The notes: a model not told the origin generated them from the sequence alone. Positions 37,657 to 47,430 are shown, numbered from the stretch's first letter. The stretch is DNA of 64,000 nucleotides from Mycolicibacterium poriferae (GCF_010728325.1 NZ_AP022570.1:3658001-3722000), one strand, 5' to 3'. A program made the numbers and translations.

Positions 37657-38157
37657 ATGTCATCACCAATCGTCGTCATGGGCGTGTCGGGTTCGGGGAA
37701 GTCGACAGTCGGTGCCGCGCTGGCGCAACGGCTGCGCGTCCCCTTCGCCGACGCCGACGACTTCCATCCGCCGGCCAATGTCGCGAAGATGAGCTCCGGC
37801 GAACCGCTCGATGACGACGACCGCTACCCCTGGCTGGAGGCGATCGGGGAGTGGTTGGCCGCGCACCCCGGCGGCGGCGTGATGAGCTGTTCAGCGCTCA
37901 AACGCAAGTACCGCGACCAACTTCGCGAGCATTGCGGTGAAATCGAATTCGTCCACCTGTACGGCTCCACCGAGGTGATCGGCAAGCGTCAGGCCAGCCG
38001 GCCTGGCCATTTCATGCCGCCGTCACTGTTGGCCTCGCAGTTCAAGACCCTCGAGCCGTTGGAACCCGACGAGCGCGGCGTGACGATCGACGTCGACCAG
38101 AACATCGACGGAATCGTCGACAGCTACGTCGACGGCACCGATCAGGCCGCGCCATGA
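37657..38157 (+). CDS. gntK: Gluconokinase
   Basis: About 166 residues from ATG 37657; an in-frame GTG at 37648 is an alternative. It has the Walker A P-loop GVSGSGKST near the start, a CSALKRKYRDQLR segment and QASRPGHFMPPSLLASQ, all typical of GntK/IdnK. It phosphorylates D-gluconate to 6-phosphogluconate. TAGGTG lies 6 nt before the ATG. The neighbours are a GntR regulator and a gluconate permease. Confidence 0.93.
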   Translation: MSSPIVVMGVSGSGKSTVGAALAQRLRVPFADADDFHPPANVAKMSSGEPLDDDDRYPWLEAIGEWLAAHPGGGVMSCSALKRKYRDQLREHCGEIEFVHLYGSTEVIGKRQASRPGHFMPPSLLASQFKTLEPLEPDERGVTIDVDQNIDGIVDSYVDGTDQAAP

Positions 38158-38160
38158 TCT

Positions 38161-38209
38161 CCCGGGCCCTGGGCGAGGGCGTGACCGTAGGAACACAGCA
38201 AGGCCCGGG
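38161..38209. promoter_or_regulatory. 8-bp inverted repeat between gntK and gntP
   Basis: CCCGGGCC (38161-38168) and GGCCCGGG (38202-38209) could fold as a hairpin with a 33-nt loop in the gntK-gntP leader. It may weaken readthrough into the permease gene. Confidence 0.35.
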
Positions 38210-38240
38210 GCCAACCCGGCACTGACAGTACGGAGGAATT

Positions 38241-39728
38241 GTGGAAGCAATCGAGCCGGCTTACGGAGCAACCACCCTGCTCCTGATAGCCGCTGGGGCA
38301 GTGGCGCTTCTGCTGTTCCTCATCATCAGGGTGAAGCTGCACGCGTTCGTCGCCCTCGTGCTGGTCAGCCTGCTCACGGCGCTGGCGGCCGGAATTCCCG
38401 TCGCCGATGTTCCCGAGGCGCTGTCCTACGGATTCTCCAGTACTCTGGGGTCGGTGGCCCTCCTCGTGGGCTTCGGCGTCATGATCGGCCGACTCCTCGA
38501 AATCACCGGCGGGGCACAAGTTCTGGCGGACACCCTGATCGGGCGGTTCGGCGAGAAGCGCGCGCCGCTGGCCATCGGGGTGGCCGCACTGTTGTTCGGT
38601 TTCCCGATCTTCTTCGACGCCGGGCTCGTGGTGTTCCTGCCGATCATCATCACCGTCGCACGGCGATTCGGTGGTTCCCTGATCTTGTACGCGTTTCCCA
38701 CCGCCGGCGCCTTCGCCGCGATGCACGCGCTGGTGCCGCCGCACCCCGGACCCGTCGCCGCCGCCGAGGTGATGGGCGGAAACATCGGTCTGGCGTTGCT
38801 GGTCGGTGTGCCCGTCGCGGTGTTGTCCTGGTTCGTCGGCTCCTTCCTGGTCTCCCAGTTCATCGGCCGCCGAGTGTGGGTCGACGTTCCGACCGCGCTG
38901 TTCGGCGAGATGAACGGCGGCCGCGACGACGACAACGGCAAGGGCCGGGGCGCAGACAACGGCGGCCAGGGCCGGGACGCGGACAACGGCGGCGCTGCCG
39001 GTGCCGCAGGCTCCGGCGGGGGCACGGCCACCGCCACCCGCACGGCCCCCGCGTTCGGCACGGTCATGGGCATCCTGCTCCTGCCGTTCGTGCTGATCTC
39101 CTTCAACACCGTTCTCGACACCCTCATGGCGGCCGGCGTCCTCGAGGAAGACGCCACCTGGGCGCGGTATCTGATGCTGCTGGGCAACACCAGCGTGGCG
39201 CTGCTGATCACCGTCATCGTGGCCACGCTGGTGCTCGGGCTGCGTAACCATTCGATGGCCGACGTGAGCGGCATCTTCGACAAGGCGTTGGCACCCATCT
39301 GTGTGATCATCCTGATCACGGGAGCCGGCGGCATGTTCGGTGGCGTGTTGCGGTTGAGCGGGATCGGTGACGCGCTCAGCGATTCGCTGTCCGACCTCGG
39401 TATGTCGCTCATACTGCAGGCGTTCCTGATCTCCACGATCCTGCGCGTGGCGCAGGGCTCGGCGACGGTCGCGTTGACCACGACGTCGGGACTGATCGCG
39501 GCGTCGGTGGCCGACGCAGGGTTGAGCGACTTCCAGATCTCGCTGCTGGTGATCGCCATCGCCGCCGGTGCCACCGTGCTCTCGCACGTCAACGACTCGG
39601 GATTCTGGCTGGTGAGCCGGTTCTTCGAGATGGATGTCAAGACCACCCTGAAGACGTGGACGGTCATGGAGACGACCTTGGGCCTGTCGGCGTTCGTCCT
39701 TGCGCTGGCCATGTGGACGGTGGCTTGA
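38241..39728 (+). CDS. gntP: GntP-family gluconate permease with a Gly/Asp-rich loop
   Basis: A 495-residue inner-membrane H+/gluconate symporter with about 12-14 hydrophobic helices. Family patches include GYGFSSTLGSVALLVGFG-like SYGFSSTL, FPIFFDAGLVV and VPPHPGPVAAAE. Start GTG 38241 has GGAGGA 5 nt upstream. A cytoplasmic loop (about residues 228-275) holds a low-complexity insertion of Asp, Asn, Gly and Ala built from three related DNGG-type units. The insertion is probably tolerated. It works with gntK and the divergent GntR regulator. Confidence 0.92.
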   Translation: MEAIEPAYGATTLLLIAAGAVALLLFLIIRVKLHAFVALVLVSLLTALAAGIPVADVPEALSYGFSSTLGSVALLVGFGVMIGRLLEITGGAQVLADTLIGRFGEKRAPLAIGVAALLFGFPIFFDAGLVVFLPIIITVARRFGGSLILYAFPTAGAFAAMHALVPPHPGPVAAAEVMGGNIGLALLVGVPVAVLSWFVGSFLVSQFIGRRVWVDVPTALFGEMNGGRDDDNGKGRGADNGGQGRDADNGGAAGAAGSGGGTATATRTAPAFGTVMGILLLPFVLISFNTVLDTLMAAGVLEEDATWARYLMLLGNTSVALLITVIVATLVLGLRNHSMADVSGIFDKALAPICVIILITGAGGMFGGVLRLSGIGDALSDSLSDLGMSLILQAFLISTILRVAQGSATVALTTTSGLIAASVADAGLSDFQISLLVIAIAAGATVLSHVNDSGFWLVSRFFEMDVKTTLKTWTVMETTLGLSAFVLALAMWTVA

Positions 39729-39746
39729 CCGCACGGCGGTGACCAC

Positions 39747-40109
39747 TCAGCGCCGGCCGCGCCACTTGTCCAGCGCGCGGCGGTCGCGTTTGGTCGGGCG
39801 GCCCGCCCCACGCTCACGCACCCCGATCGGCGGCGCGCTGACGGGAGGCGGCGGGGGAGTCCGGTCGAGGTAGCACGTCACGGCGTCGGCGGCGCCCACC
39901 CGCTTCTGGATCACCCGCACCACTTCGACGATGCGGGTGCGCTCGCCGACCAGCGCACGCACCGTATCGCCGGGTGAGACGGCCGTCGAGGGCTTGGCCG
40001 GCTTGTCGTTGATGCGCACATGGCCGCCCCGGCACGCGGCGGCGGCGTCGGGGCGGGTCTTGGTCAGCCGGACCGCCCACAGCCAGCGGTCCACCCGGGT
40101 CGACTCCAT
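39747..40109 (-). CDS. S4-domain RNA-binding protein (Hsp15/HslR-like)
   Basis: About 120 residues; ATG 40109 (MESTRVDRWL) or 40118 are possible starts. It has an S4 RNA-binding domain (RVDRWLWAVRLTKTRPDAAAACRGGHVRIN) like Hsp15, which rescues stalled 50S subunits carrying nascent peptides. The C-terminus is basic. It is convergent with gntP. Confidence 0.85.
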   Translation of the reverse strand: MESTRVDRWLWAVRLTKTRPDAAAACRGGHVRINDKPAKPSTAVSPGDTVRALVGERTRIVEVVRVIQKRVGAADAVTCYLDRTPPPPPVSAPPIGVRERGAGRPTKRDRRALDKWRGRR

Positions 40110-40168
40110 GGCCTCCATTGTCACCGCCGGCGAGCAGAAGCCCGCGGCGAGCATCCCGATTCCCGCTC

Positions 40169-40243
40169 ACGCGTAGACGCCTGACGGGGGTGCGCCAGCA
40201 TGCCTGATCGCGGGACGCGCGTACACACCTGAGAGCGGGTGCG
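40169..40243. repeat. Imperfect direct repeat between Hsp15-like and kinase genes
   Basis: Two related segments, 40169-40194 (ACGCGTAGACGCCTGACGGG and onwards) and 40215-40243 (ACGCGCGTACACACCTGAGA and onwards), both end in GGGTGCG. They lie in the 142-bp gap between the Hsp15-like start and the kinase stop at 40252. No other feature is visible there. Confidence 0.5.
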
Positions 40244-40251
40244 AGCCTCGG

Positions 40252-42120
40252 TCAGCCGGCAGCCTGCACCGTGATGTCGGAGATTTCGGTGCGGCTCTGT
40301 CCGTCGATCGTGCCCAGCTTCGAGATCCACACCAGAAGGTGTTCGGTGCGGGTGTCGCTGTCGACGGGGATGCGGTTCTCACCCGACTGCAGCGGCACGT
40401 CGGAGGTCAACTCGGTGGTATCGGAGAGGCTGGCCGGATCGGTGCTGTCGGCGGCGCGGATCTGCACCTCGGTACCGGTGCTGGCGACGTCAAGGGTCAC
40501 CGCGCCGATTGCGGTGGGTTCAGGCAGTTGCAGCATCAAACCGATGCCCTGCTTGAACACGGGGAACGGTTCGGGGTCGACGTAGGTGTCGCTGTGCCAC
40601 GCCGTGTCGGGATTGCCGTCGATCACCAGATCGGCCTCGTCGGGATGGTCCGGCGCGCCGCCGGGCGAGAAGACGGTGGCCTGAGTGGGCTGAACCACCG
40701 GACCCGGGCCACGCTGCGGTGACCACAGCCCGAACCCGTGGGTCAGCACAGCGGTCAGCACCAGTGCGGCCACGGCGACCACCGCGACCGCGGCGACGAC
40801 GGCGCGTCCGCGCCGCCGAGTCGGGGACGGCGTCGGTTCGGGTTTGTTGGAGCGCACCGCGAAGGGCCCCGGGGCGCGTCGCCGGCCGGACGGCGCGGAG
40901 TGGTTGAGCACCGATTCGCCGAGCAGCGTGCTGCCGTCCCACATGCCCTGCACCTCGACCACGTCGCCGTCGGCGAGTCGCCCGACGATCGACGTGCCCC
41001 GCAGTTCCACCGGGACGCGGGCGCCGAGCTGGTTGGTCTGCCCGTGCTGGTGCACCGTGAAGGTCCAGACCTCCTCGTCGTGCGGGGGCCGGGCGGGCTG
41101 CTTGCGGACGTCGGCGGCGGTTCCCTGCACGGTCGTCGCGGTCAGCCGCATGGTGTGATTCGCCGGGTTGCGCTCCAGGTCGGCGGCGACGTCGAATGCC
41201 GAGGTGCTCATCAACGGGTCCTGAGGGCCTGGCGCGGGCCTGCTGGGAGACGCCGACGGAGCGGGAGCCGGCGAGTCGCTGGTTGCGTGACCGGCCAGCG
41301 CCTGGGCGAATGCTTCGCAGGTGGGGAAGCGGTTGCGGGGATCCTTGTCCAGCGCTTTCGCCATGACCGCGTCGAGGTGCGCGAGGTCGGGCCGGCGAGC
41401 CGACAGCGGCGGCGGGGGAGTCTTGAGGTGATTGCCCACCACGACCACCCGGTTGGAATGGTCGAACAGCGGCACGCCAGTGAGCAGATGATAGGCGGTC
41501 GCGGCGAGCGCATACTGGTCGGCGCGGCCGTCGATGACGTTGCTGACCAGCTGTTCGGGCGCGGCATAGGACACAGTGCCCAACGCGATGTCGACGTCGG
41601 TGAGGCCGTCGACGTCGTCGGCTTCGCGCCCGATGCCGAAATCGGTGAGCAGGATCCGGCGACGCGCGCCCTCCGAGGGGTCGGTCACCAGGATGTTGGC
41701 GGGTTTGACGTCGCGGTGCAGCAATCGACGTTCGTGCGCGAAGTCGAGGGCTTCAGCGACGGCCCCGACGATCTCGATGACGTCGTCGTAGGGCATGCCC
41801 GCCGGGTACTGGCCGGTGAGCAGCTCGCGGGCGTCAGTGCCGTCCACGTAGTCCATCGAGATCCACAACCGGCCGTCGTACTCACCGCGGTCGTGCACGC
41901 CGACGATGTGCGGATGCCACAGGGTCGCGGCCAGGTCGGCCTCACGCACGAAGCGGGCGCGGAAGCTCTCGTCGTCCGTGGCGTCCAGCGACAAGATCTT
42001 CAACGCGTCGAGTCGCGGGAGCCGCGGATGCCGGGCCAGGTAGACCTCGCCCATGCCACCGGCCCCGAGCAGCCGCTGAATGGTGTAACCAGCGAAAACA
42101 TCGCCGTCCTCATACGGCAT
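40252..42120 (-). CDS. Transmembrane Ser/Thr protein kinase with MurJ/MviN-like extracellular domain
   Basis: A 622-residue receptor kinase from ATG 42120. The kinase domain (about 11-275) is complete: Gly loop [13 protein letters not shown]41, HRDVKPAN (D137) and DFG (D160). A Pro-rich linker follows, then an OB-like intracellular region (about 325-410) of unknown role, a single TM helix (440-460) and an extracellular discoidin/galactose-binding-like domain (about 483-622). That domain matches the pattern in the C-terminal part of mycobacterial MviN (MurJ): [37 protein letters not shown]. It may sense a cell-wall sugar or lipid II-related ligand. It is not a PASTA kinase. The ligand is inferred only. 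Confidence 0.88.
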   Translation of the reverse strand: MPYEDGDVFAGYTIQRLLGAGGMGEVYLARHPRLPRLDALKILSLDATDDESFRARFVREADLAATLWHPHIVGVHDRGEYDGRLWISMDYVDGTDARELLTGQYPAGMPYDDVIEIVGAVAEALDFAHERRLLHRDVKPANILVTDPSEGARRRILLTDFGIGREADDVDGLTDVDIALGTVSYAAPEQLVSNVIDGRADQYALAATAYHLLTGVPLFDHSNRVVVVGNHLKTPPPPLSARRPDLAHLDAVMAKALDKDPRNRFPTCEAFAQALAGHATSDSPAPAPSASPSRPAPGPQDPLMSTSAFDVAADLERNPANHTMRLTATTVQGTAADVRKQPARPPHDEEVWTFTVHQHGQTNQLGARVPVELRGTSIVGRLADGDVVEVQGMWDGSTLLGESVLNHSAPSGRRRAPGPFAVRSNKPEPTPSPTRRRGRAVVAAVAVVAVAALVLTAVLTHGFGLWSPQRGPGPVVQPTQATVFSPGGAPDHPDEADLVIDGNPDTAWHSDTYVDPEPFPVFKQGIGLMLQLPEPTAIGAVTLDVASTGTEVQIRAADSTDPASLSDTTELTSDVPLQSGENRIPVDSDTRTEHLLVWISKLGTIDGQSRTEISDITVQAAG

Positions 42121-42165
42121 GCCCACGAGCCTACAAAAGGGCACGCAGGCCGAGCCGTTGCAGCG

Positions 42166-43149
42166 TCACTCGGCGGTGGCGTCGTCGCGCAGCGCCTGCA
42201 GTCGCCGCACCCGGTTGTCGACCGCGTGCCGAGACACCGCTGCGGCGGGGGCCAGCATTTCGAATCCATGCGGGCACCCGGGATAGACGTGGAGTTCGGT
42301 GGCCACGCCGGCCGCCGCCAGCCGCGCGGCGTGTCCGACGATCTCGGCCCGGAAGATGTCCAGATCGCCGGTGTCGAGGTAGGTGGGCGGGAGTCCGCTC
42401 AGATCCGTCTCCCGCGCCGGCGCCGCGTAGGACGGCACGTCGGGGCCACCCGCACGATCACCGAGAAGGGCGCCCCACCCGGTGCGGTTGTCGTCGTAGG
42501 TCCACACCATACCCTCGACGGGGATCTGCGGGTCGGGAACCGTGGTGCGGTCGTCGAGCATCGGATAGACCAACAGCTGCAGCGCCAGCGACGGGCATCC
42601 GCGGTCACGGGCCATCAGGGCGACCGCGGCCGCCAGCGCCCCGCCGGCGCTGTCACCGACCACCGCCAGCCGAGCGGGGTCCACGCCGAGTTGCCCAGCC
42701 CGCTCGGCCAGCCACCCGAGCGCCGCGTAGCAGTCCTCGGCCGGCGTGGGGTGGGGGTGCTCGGGGGCGGCCCGGTAGTCCACCATCAGCATCGGCACCT
42801 TGCTGTGCGCCACGTCAGACCGCACGACCGCGTCGTATCCGCGGCCGGTGTGCTCGAGGTCGAGGATCATGCCGCCGCCGTGCAGATACAGCGCCGCGCC
42901 GCCGGCTGACTCCGTCACGTCGGGCTGATACCACAGCAGCGCGAGCTCGGCGCCGTCGGCGGTGACGAGGACATCGCGCTCGACGGTGACACCCGCGACG
43001 GCGGGGTAGGCGGCGCCGATCATGTCGAAGTTCGCGGTCGCGTTGCGCCGCCGCGTCGCGATGTCGCCGACCGGTGGCGGCGTCGGATCCGGCGGCGGCG
43101 GTGCGGCCAGCATCGCGGCCAGGACCTCGGGATCGTGGACGAGCGTCAT
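42166..43149 (-). CDS. Hormone-sensitive-lipase-type esterase
   Basis: A 327-residue alpha/beta hydrolase. HGGGM (90-94) forms the oxyanion hole, S167 is the nucleophile in GDSAGG, and a late Asp (TGDLDIFRAE) and His (PHGFEML) complete the triad. This is the LipH/LipN-type HSL family that cleaves short-chain esters in mycobacteria. No pathway partner is evident. Confidence 0.9.
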   Translation of the reverse strand: MTLVHDPEVLAAMLAAPPPPDPTPPPVGDIATRRRNATANFDMIGAAYPAVAGVTVERDVLVTADGAELALLWYQPDVTESAGGAALYLHGGGMILDLEHTGRGYDAVVRSDVAHSKVPMLMVDYRAAPEHPHPTPAEDCYAALGWLAERAGQLGVDPARLAVVGDSAGGALAAAVALMARDRGCPSLALQLLVYPMLDDRTTVPDPQIPVEGMVWTYDDNRTGWGALLGDRAGGPDVPSYAAPARETDLSGLPPTYLDTGDLDIFRAEIVGHAARLAAAGVATELHVYPGCPHGFEMLAPAAAVSRHAVDNRVRRLQALRDDATAE

Positions 43150-43152
43150 CGG

Positions 43153-43770
43153 CTAAGCCGTGGCGTCGAGGATCTTGATCGCGAAGACGAGCGAGTCACC
43201 CGGGGCGATACCCGCCGCGGGCTGGCCCTGCGGATAGCCGTCGGCGGAGGTCATGGCGACCGCGACGGTCGAGCCGACGGTCTGCCCGGCGATCGCCTTC
43301 TGGAATCCGGGCACCACACCGTCGAGCGGGAAGTCGACGGGGGCACCACGCTGATAGCTGCTGTCGAACACAGAACCGTCGCGGCCGTTGACCCCCATGT
43401 AGCAGACCAGCACCGTCGCGGTGTCGGAGACGACGGGCCCGTCGCCGGCCTGCAGCGTGTGCACCTGGGTTTCGGACACGCTGAACGGAGGTTCCACAGT
43501 GATCTGCGGCGCGGCCTCATCGGTGGATCCGGTGACCGACACGCTGCCGGTCGCACCGGGCAGAGTCCATTCCGGGGCGACGTCCGCCGCCGGCGCGGCG
43601 GTCGGGCAGCCGGCCGCAGGAGCTGTCACCGACGAGGTCGCCACGTCGGTCACCGACGGCGCACCGGCCGACGTGGTCTCAGTGTCGGAGCCACACGCCG
43701 CGAGGAGGGTCACCAGCGAGGTGGCGCAGGCGGCGAAGGCGACGGACGACGGCACACGAGAGAGTTTCAC
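43153..43770 (-). CDS. FKBP-type peptidyl-prolyl isomerase lipoprotein
   Basis: A 205-residue exported protein starting at GTG 43770; TAACGT lies 7 nt upstream. A lipobox LAAC (C26) ends the signal peptide, so it is probably membrane-anchored outside. A Thr/Ser/Ala-rich linker precedes an FKBP domain (about 105-205): VLVCYMGVNG, SSYQRGAPVDFPL, GFQKAIAGQTVGS and IAPGDSLVFAIKIL. It should isomerise Xaa-Pro bonds in exported proteins. It is 3 bp from the esterase gene on the same strand. Confidence 0.88.
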   Translation of the reverse strand: MKLSRVPSSVAFAACATSLVTLLAACGSDTETTSAGAPSVTDVATSSVTAPAAGCPTAAPAADVAPEWTLPGATGSVSVTGSTDEAAPQITVEPPFSVSETQVHTLQAGDGPVVSDTATVLVCYMGVNGRDGSVFDSSYQRGAPVDFPLDGVVPGFQKAIAGQTVGSTVAVAMTSADGYPQGQPAAGIAPGDSLVFAIKILDATA

Positions 43771-44024
43771 GCTGGCCACGTTACCTGCGGGCCCGTCGGT
43801 CGCCGGCTCGACGGTTCGGGTTGCCGAAAAACACCGAGATTGTGCTGAGGGTGGCCATCGATCACATCCAGCAGCCCTGACAGCAATCTCGGCGCCCAGT
43901 TCTGGACGACTTCCCACTCTCACTGTAAGCGATACCCGGGGGCTTGCGGCAAGGCCCTGGTCATGGCGCACACTCATCCGCATTCTCGGTGGGACAACCG
44001 AATTCGCAGAGCAGGGGGAGACAC

Positions 44025-44450
44025 ATGAACGCAGCGAAACCGTTCGAGGCGCACCAGAGCGGTGCACTTCTACACGGGACGAAAGCCGATCTCGCCGTGG
44101 GCGACCTGCTGGTGCCGGGTCGGCCGATGAACCACGACACCAACCGTATCGCCAACCATGTGTATGTCACCTACACCGTCGACGCCGCGGTATGGGGAGC
44201 GGAGTTGGCGGTCGGAGACGGGCCGGGCCGCATCTACCTCGTGGAGGCGCGGGGGGAACTCGAGGACGACCCGAACGTCACCGACAAACGCTTCCCCGGC
44301 AACCCGACCCGCTCGTACCGCACCCGCGAACCGGTGGAGATCGTCGGCGAACTGACGGACTGGGTCGGCCACACCCCCGAGCAACTGCGGGCCATGCGCG
44401 AGTCGTTGGCCGAGCTGACGCGTCAGGGTCTCGACGTCGTCTACGACTGA
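44025..44450 (+). CDS. arr: Rifamycin ADP-ribosyltransferase
   Basis: A 141-residue protein, close in length to M. smegmatis Arr, with matching blocks: HGTKADLAVGDLLVPG, NHVYVTYTVDAAVWGAE, GRIYLVEARGELEDDPNVTDKRFPGNPT (about 80-107) and TREPVEIVGEL. Arr transfers ADP-ribose from NAD+ to rifamycins, giving intrinsic rifampicin resistance in several environmental mycobacteria. Start ATG 44025 has GGGGGAGA 4-5 nt upstream. It is monocistronic with no integron or transposon features, so it looks like an ancestral chromosomal copy. The 254-bp region before it (43771-44024) holds only promoter sequence. Confidence 0.95.
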   Translation: MNAAKPFEAHQSGALLHGTKADLAVGDLLVPGRPMNHDTNRIANHVYVTYTVDAAVWGAELAVGDGPGRIYLVEARGELEDDPNVTDKRFPGNPTRSYRTREPVEIVGELTDWVGHTPEQLRAMRESLAELTRQGLDVVYD

Positions 44451-44471
44451 GGATTTCAGTGCCGTGGGGTC

Positions 44472-46462
44472 TCAGAGCCGTGGTTCGGTCGCCGCCTGCG
44501 CTGCGCCCTCGGTATTCTCCTGCGCGACTTGGGGAATGAGCCCACCGGCAAGGACATACTCGGCCTGCCGGGGCGACAGCCTGTGCCGCACTTCGAAGCT
44601 GGTCTTCTGGCTGAGGTTCTCGACGGTGGGCGGATCCGACCCGCCCACCGCCTGGTGCAGATCGACCAGTTTCAGGGTGTCGCCCTGCTCCACGAGTTCG
44701 TAGTCGCCGGCGTCGACGAACTCCAGCGCCAGCACCCCGAAGTTGGCCAGATTCTGCCAGTGGATGCGGGCGAAGGACTTGGCGATCACCACGCGTAGTC
44801 CCAGGTAGCGCAGCGCAATCGCGGCATGTTCACGTGAGGAGCCCTGCCCGTAGTTCCGTCCGCCGACGATGATGTGGCCGGTGGACCGCGCCTCGTCGGC
44901 CCGGCGCGGATAGGACTCGTCGACCTGGGTGAAGCTGAACTCGGCGAGTTTCGGGATGTTCGACCGGTAGGGCAGGGCGCGTGCGCCGGCAGGGGAGATC
45001 TCGTCGGTGGAGATGTTGTCCTCGACCTTGAGCAGCACCGGCGCCTCCAGTTGATCGAGCAGCGGCTCGGGGTCAGGCAGACGGGAGATGTTGGGACCCT
45101 TGACGGGTTGTATCTGCTGTGCCTGTTCCGGCGGTAGCGGCGGTACCAGCATTGCGGTGTTGATACTGCTGTGCTCGGGCAGTTGCAGGCTCGGATAGCT
45201 CATGCCGGCGTCCTCTGCCCATTGGCGGGGGTCGGTGATCGCGCCGGTCAGCGCCGATGCGGCCGCCGTCTCGGGGGAGCACAGCCAGACCCTGTCCTCC
45301 TTGGTCCCGGAGCGGCCGGGGAAGTTACGCGGCATGGTGCGCAGCGAATTGTGCTCCGTCGCCGGTGCCTGTCCCATCCCGATGCATCCCATGCAGCCGG
45401 CTTGGTGCAGCCGAGCACCGCTGCTGATCAACGACGTCGTGGCGCCCATCCTGGTCAGGTCCTCGAGGATTTCGCGCGAGGTGGGATTGACGTCGAAGCT
45501 GACCTCGGGGGAGGTTTGTCGCCCGTCGACCATTGCTGCGGCGATGGCGAAGTCGCGCAGCCCGGGGTTGGCGCTCGACCCGATGACGACTTGAGCGATC
45601 GGCTCTCCGGCGACCTCGCGCACCGGTACGACGTTGCCGGGCGATGACGGTCGCGCGATCAGCGGCTCGATCTCGGCGAGATCGATCGTCTCGTCGATGT
45701 CGTAGTCGGCGTCGTCGTCGGCCCGCAATTCCACCCAGTCGTCGTCACGGCCTTCGGCGCGCAGGAAGGTCCGTACCGCGTCGTCACTGGGAAACACGGT
45801 GCTGGTGGCACCGAGCTCGGCACCCATGTTGGCGATGACGTGCCGGTCCATGGCCGTAAGGCTGGTCAGGCCGGGGCCGTGATATTCGATGATGCGGTTC
45901 ACGCCACCGTCGACGTCGTGGCGGCGCAGCATCTCCAAGATGATGTCCTTGGCCGAACACCATTCCGGCAGTTCGCCTTCCAGTCGAATGCCCCAGACTT
46001 CGGGCATCCGTAGGTGTAGGGGACGGCCGCCATCGCCATGGCGACCTCGAGCCCTCCGACACCGATCGCCAGCATGCCCAACGACCCGGCGGCGGGGGTG
46101 TGCGAGTCGGATCCGACCATCGTTTTGCCGGGAACCCCGAAGCGCTGCATATGAGTCGGATGCGACACACCGTTGCCCGGCTTGGAGAACCACACTCCGA
46201 ATCGCTGCGCGGCGGTTCGGAGGAACTCGTGGTCTTCGGCGTTCTTCTCGTCGGTCTGCAGCAGGTTGTGGTCGACGTACTGCACGCTGACCTCGGTATG
46301 CACCTGGTCGAGTTCCAGCGCCTCCAGCTCCTGCATCACCAGCGTTCCGGTGGCGTCCTGGGTCAGGGTCTGGTCGATGCGGAGGGCAATCTCCTCACCC
46401 GGGGTGGGCTCACCTGATTCGAGATGGGACTCGATGAGCTTTCTCGTGACGCTGGCCGCCAT
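44472..46462 (-). pseudogene. Aconitate hydratase (Aquifex-type), broken by an apparent one-base deletion
   Basis: Two overlapping frames together encode one aconitase of about 663 residues. The first (46462 to about 46015) reads from MAASVTRKLIESHL to EVAMAMAAVPYTY. The second continues as LRMPEVWGIRLEGELP to 44472. Restoring one base in CCCTACACC near 46014-46020 would give PYHLRMPEVWG, the usual junction. The catalytic swivel domain is intact (DNISTDEISPAG, GSSREHAA). Of the [4Fe-4S] ligands, the CxxC in AGCMGCIG is present but the motif usually reading GSCTNS is GSSANP, so the first Cys is missing; I cannot tell whether this subgroup normally lacks it. A frameshift from sequencing error cannot be excluded. 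Confidence 0.8.
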
Positions 46463-46553
46463 GTGTGCTGGCTTCCCTGATCGACGTTCTTCAAACGGCC
46501 TTCGCGGAAATCCGCGACGGCCGGTATCGGACAGCCGACGAGGTCTGAAGCGG

Positions 46554-47351
46554 TCAGAACTCTGGGACTATCGCGCCGGAGGCGATGTCCGCAAGGTCGG
46601 CTCGGTCGTCGTCGTCGAAGTCGTCCGGTGGTCCGCCGCCGAGAGCGTCGAGGATGCTGACGGATTCAACGGCCCAGTGCATGACAGAGTCCGCGTTCGA
46701 GGAGTGGTTGGCATGGTCGGGGTCTTCGCGATCGCGTGGTGACTCGTAGCCGACGTTCACAAGCGCCAACAGGTGCCCGGCTTCGTGGACGAGCACCGCC
46801 CGCTCGACAGCTGCAGAATCGAGGCCTCGGTTCTGTTCGAGAAACAGCGCAAAACTGGAACCGCCATAGGCAACGCCGATGATTCCCTGCCGGTCGCTGA
46901 GAGTGCCGTTGAGGGAGAGCACATACATGCTGGCTGTGTCACCGTCGGTGACGGTGTCGCGATGCTCGTTCTCGAGACCGCGGAGGTCCTCGGCGGAGAA
47001 GGCGGAGCCACCCGCGCTGATCGTCGACGTCTCGATCTCGACCGGCTTGTCTGCTACCGAGCCGAGCACGGTTTGGAAGTGGTCGAGCGCTTCCGCCGAT
47101 ACCTCGGCCCCTTCAGCCTGGTCGACTTCCACCACGATCCGGCCGACATCGCCGCGCAAGTAGGTCGTCGCCTCGGCGCCGGGTCCCACGTACCGCACCC
47201 CGGGCGGTAGGTCCTCGGGTACCAGGCCACCGCTCTGGCTGCCGGAGTCGGGTCGAACCTCGGTCCGCACCACGCACGACGAGCAGGTGACGGCTGCTAC
47301 GAGGGCCATGCAGAGAGTCGGTAGGCGAAACGATAGCGGCCGGCTGAGCAC
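46554..47351 (-). CDS. Exported metzincin-like zinc metalloprotease candidate
   Basis: A 265-residue protein with an N-terminal signal. A lipobox is weak (CSSC, C26), so lipidation is uncertain. It carries HEAGH (H189, E190, H193), two further His (H213, H216) about 20 residues on in DHANHSSNADSVM, and a Met-turn-like SVMHW (M224). The spacing departs from the classical HExxHxxGxxH, with A196 and N199 at the last positions, so the third ligand is probably H213 or H216. This suggests an active extracellular metalloprotease of an unrecognised group. The C-terminus is Asp-rich. Substrate and family are unknown. Confidence 0.65.
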   Translation of the reverse strand: MLSRPLSFRLPTLCMALVAAVTCSSCVVRTEVRPDSGSQSGGLVPEDLPPGVRYVGPGAEATTYLRGDVGRIVVEVDQAEGAEVSAEALDHFQTVLGSVADKPVEIETSTISAGGSAFSAEDLRGLENEHRDTVTDGDTASMYVLSLNGTLSDRQGIIGVAYGGSSFALFLEQNRGLDSAAVERAVLVHEAGHLLALVNVGYESPRDREDPDHANHSSNADSVMHWAVESVSILDALGGGPPDDFDDDDRADLADIASGAIVPEF

Positions 47352-47430
47352 GCACGCGGGCTACCCGGCAGCTCGACCGCGAAACAGCGGGCCACGTTTC
47401 CTCGGCGACGAGTTCGGGCACGGTGATGAC

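Noticed and set aside
38142..39746. Long minus-strand frame of 534 codons opposite gntP
   Set aside because: Its composition (Arg, His, Gln, Gly-rich) is a mirror of a clear membrane transporter on the plus strand.
40738..42909. 723-codon plus-strand frame opposite the kinase and lipase
   Set aside because: It runs antisense across two well-supported genes and their gap, with no domain sense; a GC-rich artefact.
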